DNA of 64,000 nt from Bradyrhizobium sp. 138 (GTDB taxonomy: Bacteria; Pseudomonadota; Alphaproteobacteria; Rhizobiales; Xanthobacteraceae). The stretch is taken from positions 186,001-250,000 of the forward strand of contig NZ_JADPKT010000063.1 of NCBI RefSeq assembly GCF_023074075.1. The letters are read 5' to 3'. The position numbers and the translations under genes were made by a program. Every line of letters begins with the position of its first letter. Position 1 is the stretch's first letter. Shown here piece after piece: positions 11,626 to 20,242 of the stretch. The notes below the pieces were generated by a model. It saw only the letters and a list, made by a program, of their open reading frames with translations, was not told the origin of the DNA and made no database searches.

Positions 11626-12072
11626 ATGCAGCGAATTACGATCACGATCGAGGACGACCTCTTGGCGGAGATCGACGCCGCGGCGGAAGCGCGCGGTTAT
11701 CAGAATCGCTCGGAGATCATCCGCGACCTCGCCCGCGCCGGTTTGCAGCAGAGCACCGAGGACACCGCGCAGACCGGCCCCTGCGTCGCCGGTCTTGTCT
11801 ATGTCTACGACCACGCCGCCCGCGATCTGTCGAAACGACTGGTGCAGGAATTCCACGGCCATCACGACCTCGCGCTGGCGACGCTGCATGTCCATCTCGA
11901 CGATAACAATTGCATGGAGATGACGGCGCTGCGCGGCGACGCCGCCGAGGTCCGGCATTTTGCCGACCACATCATCGCCGAACGCGGCGTGCGCTACGGC
12001 CGGGTGGTGATGATCCCGACCGGGGAAGGCAAGCAGGTGAAGACGCGGAAACACGGGCACCGGCACGGGTAG
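11626..12072 (+). CDS. nikR: Nickel-responsive regulator NikR
   Basis: 148-residue ribbon-helix-helix regulator. The N-terminal DNA-binding region is MQRITITIEDDLLAEIDAAA with RSEIIRDLARAG, followed by an ACT-like nickel domain. All four high-affinity nickel ligands are present as His77, His88, His90 and Cys96 (one residue offset from the E. coli numbering). A His-rich tail (RKHGHRHG) is an extra metal-binding feature. No nickel transporter or urease/hydrogenase gene is in the window, so its targets lie elsewhere. It follows the copper pump but is separated by a repeat. Confidence 0.93.
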   Translation: MQRITITIEDDLLAEIDAAAEARGYQNRSEIIRDLARAGLQQSTEDTAQTGPCVAGLVYVYDHAARDLSKRLVQEFHGHHDLALATLHVHLDDNNCMEMTALRGDAAEVRHFADHIIAERGVRYGRVVMIPTGEGKQVKTRKHGHRHG

Positions 12073-12158
12073 CTTGCGTGCCCTAGGCAACCAGCCTCCC
12101 TTGCCGAAACCGCCGTGCATCTCTACCTCTCGCGGGTGATTTCCTGAAAGGGCCCCCC

Positions 12159-12899
12159 ATGCTGGATGCCGCCATCAAGGCGCTGTCGCAAATGATTTCG
12201 CCGCCGATGCGCTCGATCCTGTGGCGGTCGATCGGGCTTGCACTCGTGCTGATCACCGCGCTGGCGGTCGGTTTGCAGCGGCTCTTGAGCTGGTTTGCGA
12301 CCTCTGGCGAGGTCTGGCTGGAGGGCCTGCTCGGGCCGGGCTGGCATACATCACTCGAAATCCTGTCCTGGATCGTCTCGATCGCGGCCGGCCTCGGCGT
12401 CGTGTTCGGCGGCGTCTTCCTGATGCCGGCGATCACTTCGGTCGTGGCCAGTCTGTTCGTCGACGATGTCGCCGACATCGTCGAGCGTGAGCATTACCCT
12501 GCCGAGCGGCCGGGCGTCGCGCTGCCGTTCAACCAGGCGATCTTCGAGGGTATCAAGACCGCGCTGCTGACGATCCTGGTCTATCTGATCGCACTGCCGC
12601 TGGTGCTGTTCGCCGGCGCCGGCTTCCTGGTCTTCTTTCTCGCCGCCGCCTGGCTGCTTGGCCGCGAATATTTCGAGCTTGCGGCAATGCGTTTCCGCTC
12701 GCCGCAAGAGGCCAAGGCGATGCGGCGCGACAACGCCGCCACCATCTTCACCGCCGGCCTGTTCATCGCCGCTTTCGTCTCGATCCCGATCGTCAATCTG
12801 GCGACGCCGATTTTCGGCATGGCCTTCATGGTCCACCTGCACAAGCGGCTATCAGGCCCGCGGCCCGAGCTGATCGAGCCGGCACGGCAGATGCGGTGA
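12159..12899 (+). CDS. EI24 domain (CysZ-like) membrane protein
   Basis: 246-residue membrane protein with about four long hydrophobic stretches (near 20-45, 65-95, 130-170, 195-225) and the EI24/CysZ arrangement FNQAIFEGIKTALLTILVYL and FFLAAAWLLGREYFELAAMR. In E. coli, CysZ takes up sulfate for cysteine synthesis, but no sulfur gene is adjacent, so I would not assign that role. The ATG follows GAAAGGGCC. The gene is convergent with the efflux pair downstream. Confidence 0.85.
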   Translation: MLDAAIKALSQMISPPMRSILWRSIGLALVLITALAVGLQRLLSWFATSGEVWLEGLLGPGWHTSLEILSWIVSIAAGLGVVFGGVFLMPAITSVVASLFVDDVADIVEREHYPAERPGVALPFNQAIFEGIKTALLTILVYLIALPLVLFAGAGFLVFFLAAAWLLGREYFELAAMRFRSPQEAKAMRRDNAATIFTAGLFIAAFVSIPIVNLATPIFGMAFMVHLHKRLSGPRPELIEPARQMR

Positions 12900-12905
12900 C
12901 GGCGC

Positions 12906-14534
12906 TTACGTCACCGTCACCCCGCACTTGCGCAGCACCGTCTTCGCAAAGCCGAACGGTGCCGGGGTAAACGGGCCCGGCGGCGCGCGGGTGACCAAAG
13001 CGACGACGCCGAGTGCGGCCACCGCGAGCCAGAAGCACAGCCAGAAGCCGTCGATATAGGCGAGCACATTGGCCTCGCGCTGCACGATGCTCGCGAGTGT
13101 CCCGACCGCGCGCGGCTGCGCCGATCCCGTGCCATGGGCCGCGAAATGGTCGGCGAGCTGCTTTAATCTCTGCATCACATCGGCATCGCCGACCTCAAGG
13201 TTCTGACCGAGATAGAAGGAATGGACCTGCTCGCGCACGCGCAGCCACGTCCCCATCAGCGCGACGCCGATCTCGGCCCCGCCGAACCGCATGATCTGGA
13301 TATAGGCGGCAAAAGAGGTGGCGCGGCTCGGATCGGAGTTGGACAGCAGCGTGATGATGAGGGGCAGCAGGGTCAGCGACTGCCCGATCGCCTGCAGCAG
13401 CACGATGCCGGCGAAATCCTCACGCGCCCAGACGTGGGTGAGCTGCGTGCCCGCGAGATTGGCGGCGGCGAAGCAGGCAAATCCGATCACCAGCACCGAC
13501 CGCGTATCGAAATGCCTGAGCAGCCAGATCGAGACCGGCACCAGGACGAACATCGGCAACGCGCCATAGGTGAGCAGCAGCATGCCGCTCTGCTCCGGCC
13601 TCAGCAGGGCGATGGCGCCGAGGAAGTTCGGCACCAGCGAGGCGTTGGAGAGGCTGGTCAGTGTGTAGAGCAGGATCAGCACCAGCCCCAAGCCGATATT
13701 GCGCGAGAACAGCACATTGACATGCGCCCAGGGCTGCCGCACCAGCGACTCGTTGACGAGGAAGGCTGTGAAAAGCACCGCGCCGGCGGCGAGCAGCGCA
13801 ATCACCGTTCCCGAGCCGAGCCAGTCCAGCCGGTTGCCCTGGTCGAGCCCGGCATAGATCATCGCGACGGAGGCGCCGAGCAGCAGCATGCCGCCCCAAT
13901 CAGCCTCGCGCAGCAGCGCGCGGTTCACCGGTTCGCTCGGCGTGCCTAGATACACCATCAGGCTCATCAGCGGCGCGATCACCACGCCCTGCCAGTACAG
14001 CCATTGCCAGCCGAGATGGTCGACATAGAAGCCGACCAGCGAGGTCGAGCTATCCAACGCGAAGCCGACGCGGATCGCATAGATCGAGATCGCCGGCAGC
14101 CACCAGCGGATCGGCAGATTGCGGAACACGATCATCAGCGTCGCCGGCACAAAGGTGCCGAGCAGGAGGCCATGCACGACGCTGAGCACGAGCAGCGTGG
14201 TATAATCGTGCACGAACGGGATGATCAGCGACACCGCGGCATAAGCGAGGCTTGGAATGCCGAGCACGCGGCGCAGGCCGAACACGGTGGCAAGCCAGGC
14301 CACTGCGGGCGCGATGAAGATCTGCGAGCCGATGCCGGCGGTGGAGAGCCAGGCGCCTTCGTCGAAGGAGAGCGAGAACGCGCCGCGCAGGTCCGGCAGG
14401 CCGACCGTGGTCAGGCGGCTGTCGAAATTGGCGAGGAACGAGCCGAGCAGCACCGCCGCCACGGCAAACACCGGCTGCGGCGCGACGCCGCCGCGCGAAA
14501 GTGGCCCGCGACCTGCGTCGTCATTTTCCGCCAT
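12906..14534 (-). CDS. MFS multidrug efflux transporter, DHA2 (EmrB/QacA) family
   Basis: 542-residue, about 14-helix transporter expected in the inner membrane. MFS features include ANFDSRLTTVGLPDLRGAF in helix 1 and the region around 100-160 (PFVHDYTTLLVLSVVHGLL...FVPATLM). The start at 14534 (MAENDDAG) overlaps the end of the upstream adaptor gene by 14 bases, the usual emrA-emrB coupling; an upstream ATG at 14582 lies deep in that gene. With the HlyD-type adaptor it should form a tripartite pump with an outer-membrane channel encoded elsewhere. Substrates are unknown. Confidence 0.93.
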   Translation of the reverse strand: MAENDDAGRGPLSRGGVAPQPVFAVAAVLLGSFLANFDSRLTTVGLPDLRGAFSLSFDEGAWLSTAGIGSQIFIAPAVAWLATVFGLRRVLGIPSLAYAAVSLIIPFVHDYTTLLVLSVVHGLLLGTFVPATLMIVFRNLPIRWWLPAISIYAIRVGFALDSSTSLVGFYVDHLGWQWLYWQGVVIAPLMSLMVYLGTPSEPVNRALLREADWGGMLLLGASVAMIYAGLDQGNRLDWLGSGTVIALLAAGAVLFTAFLVNESLVRQPWAHVNVLFSRNIGLGLVLILLYTLTSLSNASLVPNFLGAIALLRPEQSGMLLLTYGALPMFVLVPVSIWLLRHFDTRSVLVIGFACFAAANLAGTQLTHVWAREDFAGIVLLQAIGQSLTLLPLIITLLSNSDPSRATSFAAYIQIMRFGGAEIGVALMGTWLRVREQVHSFYLGQNLEVGDADVMQRLKQLADHFAAHGTGSAQPRAVGTLASIVQREANVLAYIDGFWLCFWLAVAALGVVALVTRAPPGPFTPAPFGFAKTVLRKCGVTVT

Positions 14535-15660
14535 TCGCGGCTCTGGTATCGATGCGGGTGACGACCGACATGCCCGGCACAAGGCGCGCCAGCAGCAGCT
14601 GGCCGCCGTCGAGCTGAATCCGCACGGGAATGCGCTGCACCACCTTGGTGAAGTTGCCGGTCGCGTTATCCGGCGGCAACAGCGCGACCTGCGCGCCGGT
14701 CACCGGCGCAATGCGCTCGACCTTGCCGCGCAGCGTCTCGCGCGGGAAACTGTCGACGGTGATCTCGACCGGCTGCCCCGGTGCGACGTGGGTGAGCTGG
14801 GTCTCCTTGTAGTTCGCGATCACATAGACCTTCGGCAGCGGCACCACGTTGATGAGGTTGGTGCCGATATTGACGTAGTCGCCGGGCTGCACCTGACGCT
14901 CGCCGGTGACGCCGTCGAACGGCGCTGTGATCTTCGTGTAGCCGAGCTTGAGCCTGGCGCCCGCCAGCGTTGCCTTGGCCGCATCGACATCGGCGGCGCG
15001 CTGCTTCCTGGTGCCTTGCAGGACCTCGAGCTGGTGCTGCTGCGCGGCGATCACGGCGCGACTCGCGCGTACGTCGGCCTGCGCCTTGGCGTAAGCGGCG
15101 ACGGCCTGCTCGAACCGCTGCCGCGTACCGGATTCGGTCTGCGACAGCGATTGCTGGCGCTCCTGCTCCTGCCGCGCCTCGACCTCCACGGCCTCGACCG
15201 AGAGCCGCGCGGCCTGCGCCTGCGCAATCGTCGCATATTGCAGCTCGATCTGGTTGGCCAGATTGTCGAGCGCGGCCTGCGCGGCTGCGACCGTTGCTTC
15301 GGCCTGCGCGACCTGAGCCTCGTAATCGGCGGGATCGATCTGGACCAGGAGATCACCGGCGTTGACGCGCTGGAAGTCGCTCACCGCGACGGTCAGCACC
15401 TCGCCCGAGACGCGGCTCGACAGCCGCGTCAGGTCAGCGCGTACATAAGCATCATTGGTGGTCTGGATCACCGCATTGCCGACCCATTCGTCGAAGCGCA
15501 GCGTCGCCAGCGCGACAAAGGCGAGCGCTGTGATCACGGCGAACAGCGGGATCGCGAGCCGGCTCCAGAGCGAGGCGGCGGGCCGTTGCGTCGGCTTCGA
15601 CGGAGGAGCAGGTGTTGCCGCCGCAGGCGATGACGGCATGATCTGATCTTGCTGGCTCAC
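14521..15660 (-). CDS. HlyD/EmrA-type membrane fusion protein
   Basis: 379-residue periplasmic adaptor. It has a cytoplasmic Pro/Ala-rich head, one transmembrane segment (about 33-52), the biotinyl-lipoyl motif TNDAYVRADLTRLSSRVSGE, a long coiled-coil hairpin (about 95-220) and the KITAPFDGVTGERQVQPGDY beta-barrel region. The start codon is GTG at 15660; an in-frame ATG at 15639 is the alternative. It overlaps the downstream MFS gene, so both are made together. No regulator sits beside the pair. Confidence 0.92.
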   Translation of the reverse strand: MSQQDQIMPSSPAAATPAPPSKPTQRPAASLWSRLAIPLFAVITALAFVALATLRFDEWVGNAVIQTTNDAYVRADLTRLSSRVSGEVLTVAVSDFQRVNAGDLLVQIDPADYEAQVAQAEATVAAAQAALDNLANQIELQYATIAQAQAARLSVEAVEVEARQEQERQQSLSQTESGTRQRFEQAVAAYAKAQADVRASRAVIAAQQHQLEVLQGTRKQRAADVDAAKATLAGARLKLGYTKITAPFDGVTGERQVQPGDYVNIGTNLINVVPLPKVYVIANYKETQLTHVAPGQPVEITVDSFPRETLRGKVERIAPVTGAQVALLPPDNATGNFTKVVQRIPVRIQLDGGQLLLARLVPGMSVVTRIDTRAANGGK

Positions 15661-15724
15661 GACATCACCCCAAACTGCGTCATTCTCGCCGACGTCATTC
15701 GAACCCGGAAGACCAGGCCGTCGC

Positions 15725-16477
15725 TCAGACCGTCTTTTCCGGCCATCGGCAGAGATCGTTGATCAGGCAGACTTCGCAGCGCGGCGTGCGTGCGAGGCAA
15801 GTATAGCGGCCATGCAGGATCAGCCAATGATGGGCGTGCAGCATGAACTCTGCCGGGATCACCTTTTCGAGACCGAGCTCGACCTCGAGCGGCGTCTTGC
15901 CGGGTGCAAGCCCCGTGCGGTTGCCGACACGAAACACATGGGTGTCGACCGCCATGGTGTGCTCGCCGAAGGCCATGTTGAGCACGACATTCGCGGTCTT
16001 GCGGCCGGCGCCGGGCAACGACTCGATCCCGGCGCGCGTGCGCGGCACCTCGCCGCCGAACTCGCTCAGCACCTTGGCCGACAGCGCGATGACGTTCCTG
16101 GCCTTGGTGCGGTAGAGGCCGATGGTCTTGATGTACTCGCGCAGGCGCTCCTCGCCCAGGTCGAGCATCTTCTGCGGCGTGTCGGCGACTTCGAACAACG
16201 CACGCGTCGCCTTGTTGACGCCAGCATCGGTGGCCTGCGCCGACAGCACCACGGCCACCAGCAGCGTGAACGGATTGACGTGCTCGAGCTCGCCCTTCGG
16301 TTGCGGGTTGGCTTTGCGGAAACGGCTGAAGGCTTCGTGGACCTCGGCGGGCGTCCAGGGCTTTGTCGCCTTGAGCGATTTCCTGGCAGGGTCTTTCGGC
16401 TTCGCGATGGCCGGCTTTGCCTTTTTCTTCGGCACCGGCGCTTTGCGCGGAGCCGGCTTGCGGGTGATTTTCGCCAT
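15725..16477 (-). CDS. nth: Endonuclease III (DNA glycosylase/AP lyase)
   Basis: 250-residue base-excision repair enzyme that removes oxidised pyrimidines. A basic Lys/Pro/Ala-rich extension (about 1-45) precedes the HhH-GPD core. The helix-hairpin-helix LPGAGRKTANVV carries the catalytic Lys, VDTHVFRV the catalytic Asp, and the C-terminal 4Fe-4S cluster ligands are C-x6-C-x2-C-x5-C (CLARTPRCEVCLINDLC). The ATG at 16477 is chosen because the 100 residues upstream in the open frame do not resemble Nth and overlap the divergent gene. Confidence 0.96.
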   Translation of the reverse strand: MAKITRKPAPRKAPVPKKKAKPAIAKPKDPARKSLKATKPWTPAEVHEAFSRFRKANPQPKGELEHVNPFTLLVAVVLSAQATDAGVNKATRALFEVADTPQKMLDLGEERLREYIKTIGLYRTKARNVIALSAKVLSEFGGEVPRTRAGIESLPGAGRKTANVVLNMAFGEHTMAVDTHVFRVGNRTGLAPGKTPLEVELGLEKVIPAEFMLHAHHWLILHGRYTCLARTPRCEVCLINDLCRWPEKTV

Positions 16478-16499
16478 GATCGGGATATACTGAGGGACG

Positions 16500-17033
16500 A
16501 TGAGCACAGGCAACGAAATTGAGCGCGAGCGATCTGAAAGCGAGGACGAGCCTCGGATCTTCTCGGCGCTGCTGACACCACACCGCTCGTTGAACCGCAC
16601 CGGCTTCCTCGCCGTGATGCTGTTCCTGAGCGTGGTGAGCTTTGCCACCGGTCTCGCCTTCCTGTTGAAGGGCGCCTGGCCGGTGCTTGGTTTCTTCGGC
16701 CTCGACGTGCTGGTGATCTGGTGGGCGTTCCGGGCCAATTTCCGCACCGCGCGGGCACGCGAGGAGATCACGGTCACGACCTCCGAATTGCGCGTGCGGC
16801 GGATCAGTCATCGCGGCCAGGTCGCCGAATGGACGTTCAATCCGCTCTGGGTCCGGCTCGACATGGAGGTCGACGAGGACTTTGGCATCGAGCATCTCTA
16901 TCTGATCTCGCGCGGCCGCCAGATCCAGATCGCAAGGTTCCTCGGGCCGGAGGAAAAAGCAAGTTTTTACAAGGGTTTGGTTGAGGCCCTCAACGCCGCC
17001 AAGCGCGGCCCGATCTACAACCCGCTTCGCTGA
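16500..17033 (+). CDS. DUF2244 membrane protein
   Basis: 177-residue protein of the DUF2244 family, common in alphaproteobacteria and of unknown function. It has two adjacent transmembrane helices (about 36-55 and 59-76) after FSALLTPHRSLNRTGF, then a soluble domain ending ARFLGPEEKASFYKGLVEAL. It is divergent from nth with only 22 bases between start codons, so the two share a promoter region. Confidence 0.88.
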   Translation: MSTGNEIERERSESEDEPRIFSALLTPHRSLNRTGFLAVMLFLSVVSFATGLAFLLKGAWPVLGFFGLDVLVIWWAFRANFRTARAREEITVTTSELRVRRISHRGQVAEWTFNPLWVRLDMEVDEDFGIEHLYLISRGRQIQIARFLGPEEKASFYKGLVEALNAAKRGPIYNPLR

Positions 17034-17088
17034 TCTGACGTCGGAAATCGGGTGGTTTCCAAGCCGTCCCTCTCCTACATTTCCGGTC

Positions 17089-17985
17089 ATGATGACACTC
17101 GCCATACATGACCAGCGCCTGACCAAGCCGGGCCCCCAGCACGCCGCGTTGCGTGACTATGATTCGGTGCGCCGGGCGATCGCCTTCATCTCGGAGAACT
17201 GGCGCGCGCAGCCGACCATCGAGGCGATGGCGGATGCGGCCGGCGTTACGCCGGATGAGCTGCACCATCTGTTCCGCCGCTGGGCCTCGATCACGCCAAA
17301 GGCCTTCATGCAAGCGCTGACGCTCGATCATGCCAAGGGCTTGCTGCGGGATTCCGCGAGCATTCTCGACGCCGCGCTCGACTCTGGCCTGTCGGGCCCG
17401 GGCCGGCTGCACGATCTCTTCGTCACTCATGAAGCGATGTCGCCGGGCGAATGGAAGAACGGCGGCGCCGGCCTCACTTTGCGCTACGGTTTTCACCCCT
17501 CGCCGTTCGGCACGGCGATCGTGATCGCCACCGATCGCGGCCTGTCAGGCCTTGCCTTCGCCGACCACGGCGAGGAGAAGGTCGCCCTTGCTGACATGAC
17601 GCGGCGCTGGCCGAACGCAACCTACGTCGAGGATCACGAGGGCACAGCCCCGCTCGCCGCGCGCATCTTCGACACCCGGCTCTGGCGGCCGGACCAGCCG
17701 CTGCGCGTGGTGATGATCGGCACCGACTTCGAGGTGCGGGTTTGGGAGACGCTGCTGAAAATCCCGATGGGCCGCGCGGTGTGCTATTCCGACATCGCCT
17801 GCAACATCAACAGCCCGAAGGCCTCACGCGCCGTCGGCGCCGCGGTCGGCAAGAATCCGGTCTCGTTCGTTGTGCCCTGTCACCGCGCGCTCGGCAAGAG
17901 CGGCACGCTCACCGGCTATCACTGGGGCATTACCCGCAAGCAGGCGATGCTGGGCTGGGAAGCCGGGCAGTTGGGGATGCAGTAG
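17089..17985 (+). CDS. AraC-type HTH fused to O6-methylguanine-DNA methyltransferase (Ada-like)
   Basis: 298-residue fusion. Residues about 20-115 form an AraC-type helix-turn-helix (IEAMADAAGVTPDELHHLFRRWA), and about 130-290 form a methylated-DNA-protein cysteine methyltransferase with the alkyl-accepting Cys264 in VVPCHRALG. It lacks the N-terminal zinc domain of E. coli Ada that takes methyl groups from phosphotriesters, so classic methylation-triggered activation may not apply. The start is ATG 17089 (or 17092); the open frame upstream overlaps the DUF2244 gene without domain support. nth nearby makes this a small DNA-repair neighbourhood. Confidence 0.9.
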   Translation: MMTLAIHDQRLTKPGPQHAALRDYDSVRRAIAFISENWRAQPTIEAMADAAGVTPDELHHLFRRWASITPKAFMQALTLDHAKGLLRDSASILDAALDSGLSGPGRLHDLFVTHEAMSPGEWKNGGAGLTLRYGFHPSPFGTAIVIATDRGLSGLAFADHGEEKVALADMTRRWPNATYVEDHEGTAPLAARIFDTRLWRPDQPLRVVMIGTDFEVRVWETLLKIPMGRAVCYSDIACNINSPKASRAVGAAVGKNPVSFVVPCHRALGKSGTLTGYHWGITRKQAMLGWEAGQLGMQ

Positions 17986-17995
17986 GCGAGATGCT

Positions 17996-18107
17996 GTAGG
18001 GTGGGTTAGCCGAAGGCGTAACCCACCTCTTTGGTTTCCGCGGTGACAGACGTGGTGGGTTACGCCGCCGACTGTGCTTCGCACAATCGCCGTCTAACCC
18101 ACCCTAC
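17996..18107. repeat. Palindromic repeat, family C, copy 1 (GTAGGGTGGGTTAGC)
   Basis: Bounded by GTAGGGTGGGTTAG and CTAACCCACCCTAC, with an internal inner pair GGCGTAACCCACC/GGTGGGTTACGCC. It is a typical composite palindrome located between the convergent Ada-like and gpmA genes. Confidence 0.88.
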
Positions 18108-18137
18108 GGTTCTGCGTGTGTGGCGAAACTCAGTCTT

Positions 18138-18228
18138 GTAGGGTGGGCAAAGGCGCTCTTGCGCCGTGCCCACGATCTCTCTGAAATCGCCGACAGAACG
18201 TGGGCACGCTTCGCTTTGCCCACCCTAC
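18138..18228. repeat. Palindromic repeat, family C, copy 2 (GTAGGGTGGGCAAAG)
   Basis: Bounded by GTAGGGTGGGCAAAG and CTTTGCCCACCCTAC, with inner CGTGCCCACG and CGTGGGCACG. It lies in the same convergent gap as copy 1 and could terminate transcription from both sides. It ends about 11 bases from the gpmA stop. Confidence 0.88.
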
Positions 18229-18238
18229 GAGATCTCGC

Positions 18239-18862
18239 TTAACCCGCCAGATCCAGCTTCGAGGCCACCGTCGAATCCGCATTGAGGCGGTAAATGATCG
18301 GCGCACCGGTGGCGAGCTCGCGCTTCAGGATGCCCTCCGGCGAGAGCTTTTCCAGCACCATGATCAGCGCGCGCAACGAGTTGCCGTGGGCGGCGACGAG
18401 CGTGCGCTTGCCGTTGAGGACGGCTGGCAGGATCTCCTGCACGTAATAGGGCAGTGCGCGCGCCAGCGTGTCCTTCAGGCTTTCGCCACCGGGCGGCGGC
18501 ACGTCGTAGGAGCGGCGCCAGATCAACACCTGGTCCTCGCCCCATTTCTTGCGGGCGTCGTCCTTGTTGAGGCCGGAGAGGTCGCCATAGTCACGCTCGT
18601 TCAGCGCGAGGTTCTTCGAGGTCGGCAAGCCTTTCTGGTCGAGCTCGCCGAGGATGAGATCGAGCGTGTGCTGCGCGCGGGTCAAGACCGAGGTGTAGGC
18701 GACGTCGAACACGAGTCCCTGCGCCTTCAGCTTGCGGCCGGCTTCCCTGGCTTCCTTCACACCGAGCTCGGTGAGGTCAGGGTCCTTCCAGCCCGTGAAC
18801 AGGTTCTTCAGATTCCATTCGCTCTGGCCGTGCCGCACGAGCACGAGAAGACGTTCGCTCAT
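18239..18862 (-). CDS. gpmA: 2,3-bisphosphoglycerate-dependent phosphoglycerate mutase
   Basis: 207-residue glycolytic enzyme interconverting 2- and 3-phosphoglycerate. The phosphohistidine motif is [10 protein letters not shown] near the N-terminus, with the second active-site His in [17 protein letters not shown]. It is slightly shorter than E. coli GpmA, as usual in alphaproteobacteria. The start at 18862 (MSERLL) is used because the frame upstream overlaps dapB. It is only 19 bases after dapB and is probably in the same transcript. Confidence 0.95.
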   Translation of the reverse strand: MSERLLVLVRHGQSEWNLKNLFTGWKDPDLTELGVKEAREAGRKLKAQGLVFDVAYTSVLTRAQHTLDLILGELDQKGLPTSKNLALNERDYGDLSGLNKDDARKKWGEDQVLIWRRSYDVPPPGGESLKDTLARALPYYVQEILPAVLNGKRTLVAAHGNSLRALIMVLEKLSPEGILKRELATGAPIIYRLNADSTVASKLDLAG

Positions 18863-18881
18863 CAACTGCTTTCCGTTTTGT

Positions 18882-19697
18882 TCAGATGTCGGATAGGCCG
18901 AGCACGTCGGCCATCGAATAGAGCCCCGGCGGCTTGCCATGCGCCCACAGCGCCGCCTTCAGCGCACCATGGGCGAACAGCATGCGGTCCTCGGCGTGAT
19001 GCGACAGAGTCAGGCGCTCGAACGGACCGAGGAAGCTCACGCTGTGATCGCCGGCCGCGGTGCCGCCGCGCAGCGACGCAAAACCGATGTCGCCGGGCCG
19101 GCGCGCGCCGGTGATGCCGTCACGGCCGCGCGCTGCATGCTCGTCGAGCGCGATGCCGCGGCCGCTTGCTGCCGCCTGGCCCAGCATCAACGCCGTGCCC
19201 GAGGGCGCGTCGATTTTCATGCGGTGATGGGTTTCGACGATCTCGATGTCGAAGCTCTCGTCGAGCGCCTTGGCGACGCGCTTGACCACGGCGGCGAGCA
19301 GATTGACGCCCAGGCTCATATTGCCTGATTGCACCACGACCGCTCGGTTGGTGACGCTCTTGATCACGGCGTTGTCGGAGCCCGACAAGCCGGTCGTGCC
19401 GACGACGTGGACGAGGCCACGTTGGGCGGCGATCGCGACATTGGCGATGGTCGCCGCCGGCACGGTGAAATCGAGGATGCCGTCGGCATCCTTCGACATC
19501 GCCCACAGATCGGCGGAGAGCGTGATGCCGTTGGCGGGCAGACCTGCGAGCACGCCGGCATCCTTGCCGAGCAACTCCGAGCCCGGTGCCTCCAGCGCGC
19601 CCGCCAGCACCGCGCCTTTGCTCTCGGCAATCGCCCGCGTCAGCGCCCGGCCCATCCGGCCGCCGGCCCCAGCAACAATCAAGCGCATGTCGGACAT
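18882..19697 (-). CDS. dapB: 4-hydroxy-tetrahydrodipicolinate reductase
   Basis: 271-residue NAD(P)H enzyme of the diaminopimelate/lysine pathway, needed for peptidoglycan and lysine. It shows the N-terminal nucleotide motif [16 protein letters not shown], the substrate-binding [16 protein letters not shown] region with catalytic His/Lys, and the usual length. The start at 19697 (MSDMRLIV) is chosen; MRLIV at 19688 is an alternative. A palindromic repeat lies just upstream, so it may have its own promoter despite the co-directional neighbours. Confidence 0.96.
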   Translation of the reverse strand: MSDMRLIVAGAGGRMGRALTRAIAESKGAVLAGALEAPGSELLGKDAGVLAGLPANGITLSADLWAMSKDADGILDFTVPAATIANVAIAAQRGLVHVVGTTGLSGSDNAVIKSVTNRAVVVQSGNMSLGVNLLAAVVKRVAKALDESFDIEIVETHHRMKIDAPSGTALMLGQAAASGRGIALDEHAARGRDGITGARRPGDIGFASLRGGTAAGDHSVSFLGPFERLTLSHHAEDRMLFAHGALKAALWAHGKPPGLYSMADVLGLSDI

Positions 19698-19783
19698 GGT
19701 GTGATCCTCTTCGGAGCCGTTGTAGCGGGGGGACGCAGTTCCGGCAACCGAGAGAGATCGGGCAGGCTCGCCTGCAGCCATTC

Positions 19784-19900
19784 TTCGAGACGCCCGCCTA
19801 CGGCGGGCCCTCAGGACGAGGCCACGTTTCGCGGCGAGATGTCAGACCCTCATGGTGAGGAGCCCGCGCATGCTGGCGTCTCGAACCATGCAGGCTGAGG
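19784..19900. repeat. Palindromic repeat, family D (TTCGAGACGC...GCGTCTCGAA)
   Basis: Outer arms TTCGAGACGC and GCGTCTCGAA enclose GCGGGCCCTCAGGACGAGG and CCCTCATGGTGAGGAGCCCGC. This is a widespread rhizobial repeat. It sits in the 210-base gap between DUF1330 and dapB, inside a run of same-strand genes. Confidence 0.85.
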
Positions 19901-19907
19901 TCGCGCC

Positions 19908-20219
19908 TCAGCCGTCCTGCGGCTGCGGGCCGTCATAGCCCTCGATGATGATGAGGTCGGCGACCGAGTGCGGTAGGCGCACCTTGATGTTGGCCTGGTA
20001 TTCCGGTGAGTTGTAGCAGGCCAACGCGGTTTCGTAGTCCGGGAATTCGATGACGACGTTGCGGGTGCGGCTGGCGCCTTCGACGGTGGTGAACTTGCCG
20101 GCCCGAACGATGAAGCGGCCGCCCCATTTCTTGAAAATCGGACCGTTGGCGACGGCATAGGGCTTGTAGCCCTCGTCACTGCTCACGTCGACACGCCCGA
20201 TCCAGTAACCTTTTGCCAT
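19908..20219 (-). CDS. DUF1330 domain protein
   Basis: 103-residue protein with the dimeric alpha/beta-barrel-type DUF1330 fold: start MAKGYWIGRVDVS, FIVRAGKFTTVEG, RNVVIEFPDYETALACYNSPEYQ. Family members are common in proteobacteria and have no settled function. It begins 23 bases after the pyrF stop and is probably cotranscribed with it. Confidence 0.92.
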   Translation of the reverse strand: MAKGYWIGRVDVSSDEGYKPYAVANGPIFKKWGGRFIVRAGKFTTVEGASRTRNVVIEFPDYETALACYNSPEYQANIKVRLPHSVADLIIIEGYDGPQPQDG

Positions 20220-20242
20220 TGTTCTTCTCCCTGTGTTGTTGG

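Noticed and set aside
17996-18228. CRISPR-like array or attachment site
   Set aside because: The repeats are composite palindromes without regular spacers; no cas gene, integrase or tRNA is near.
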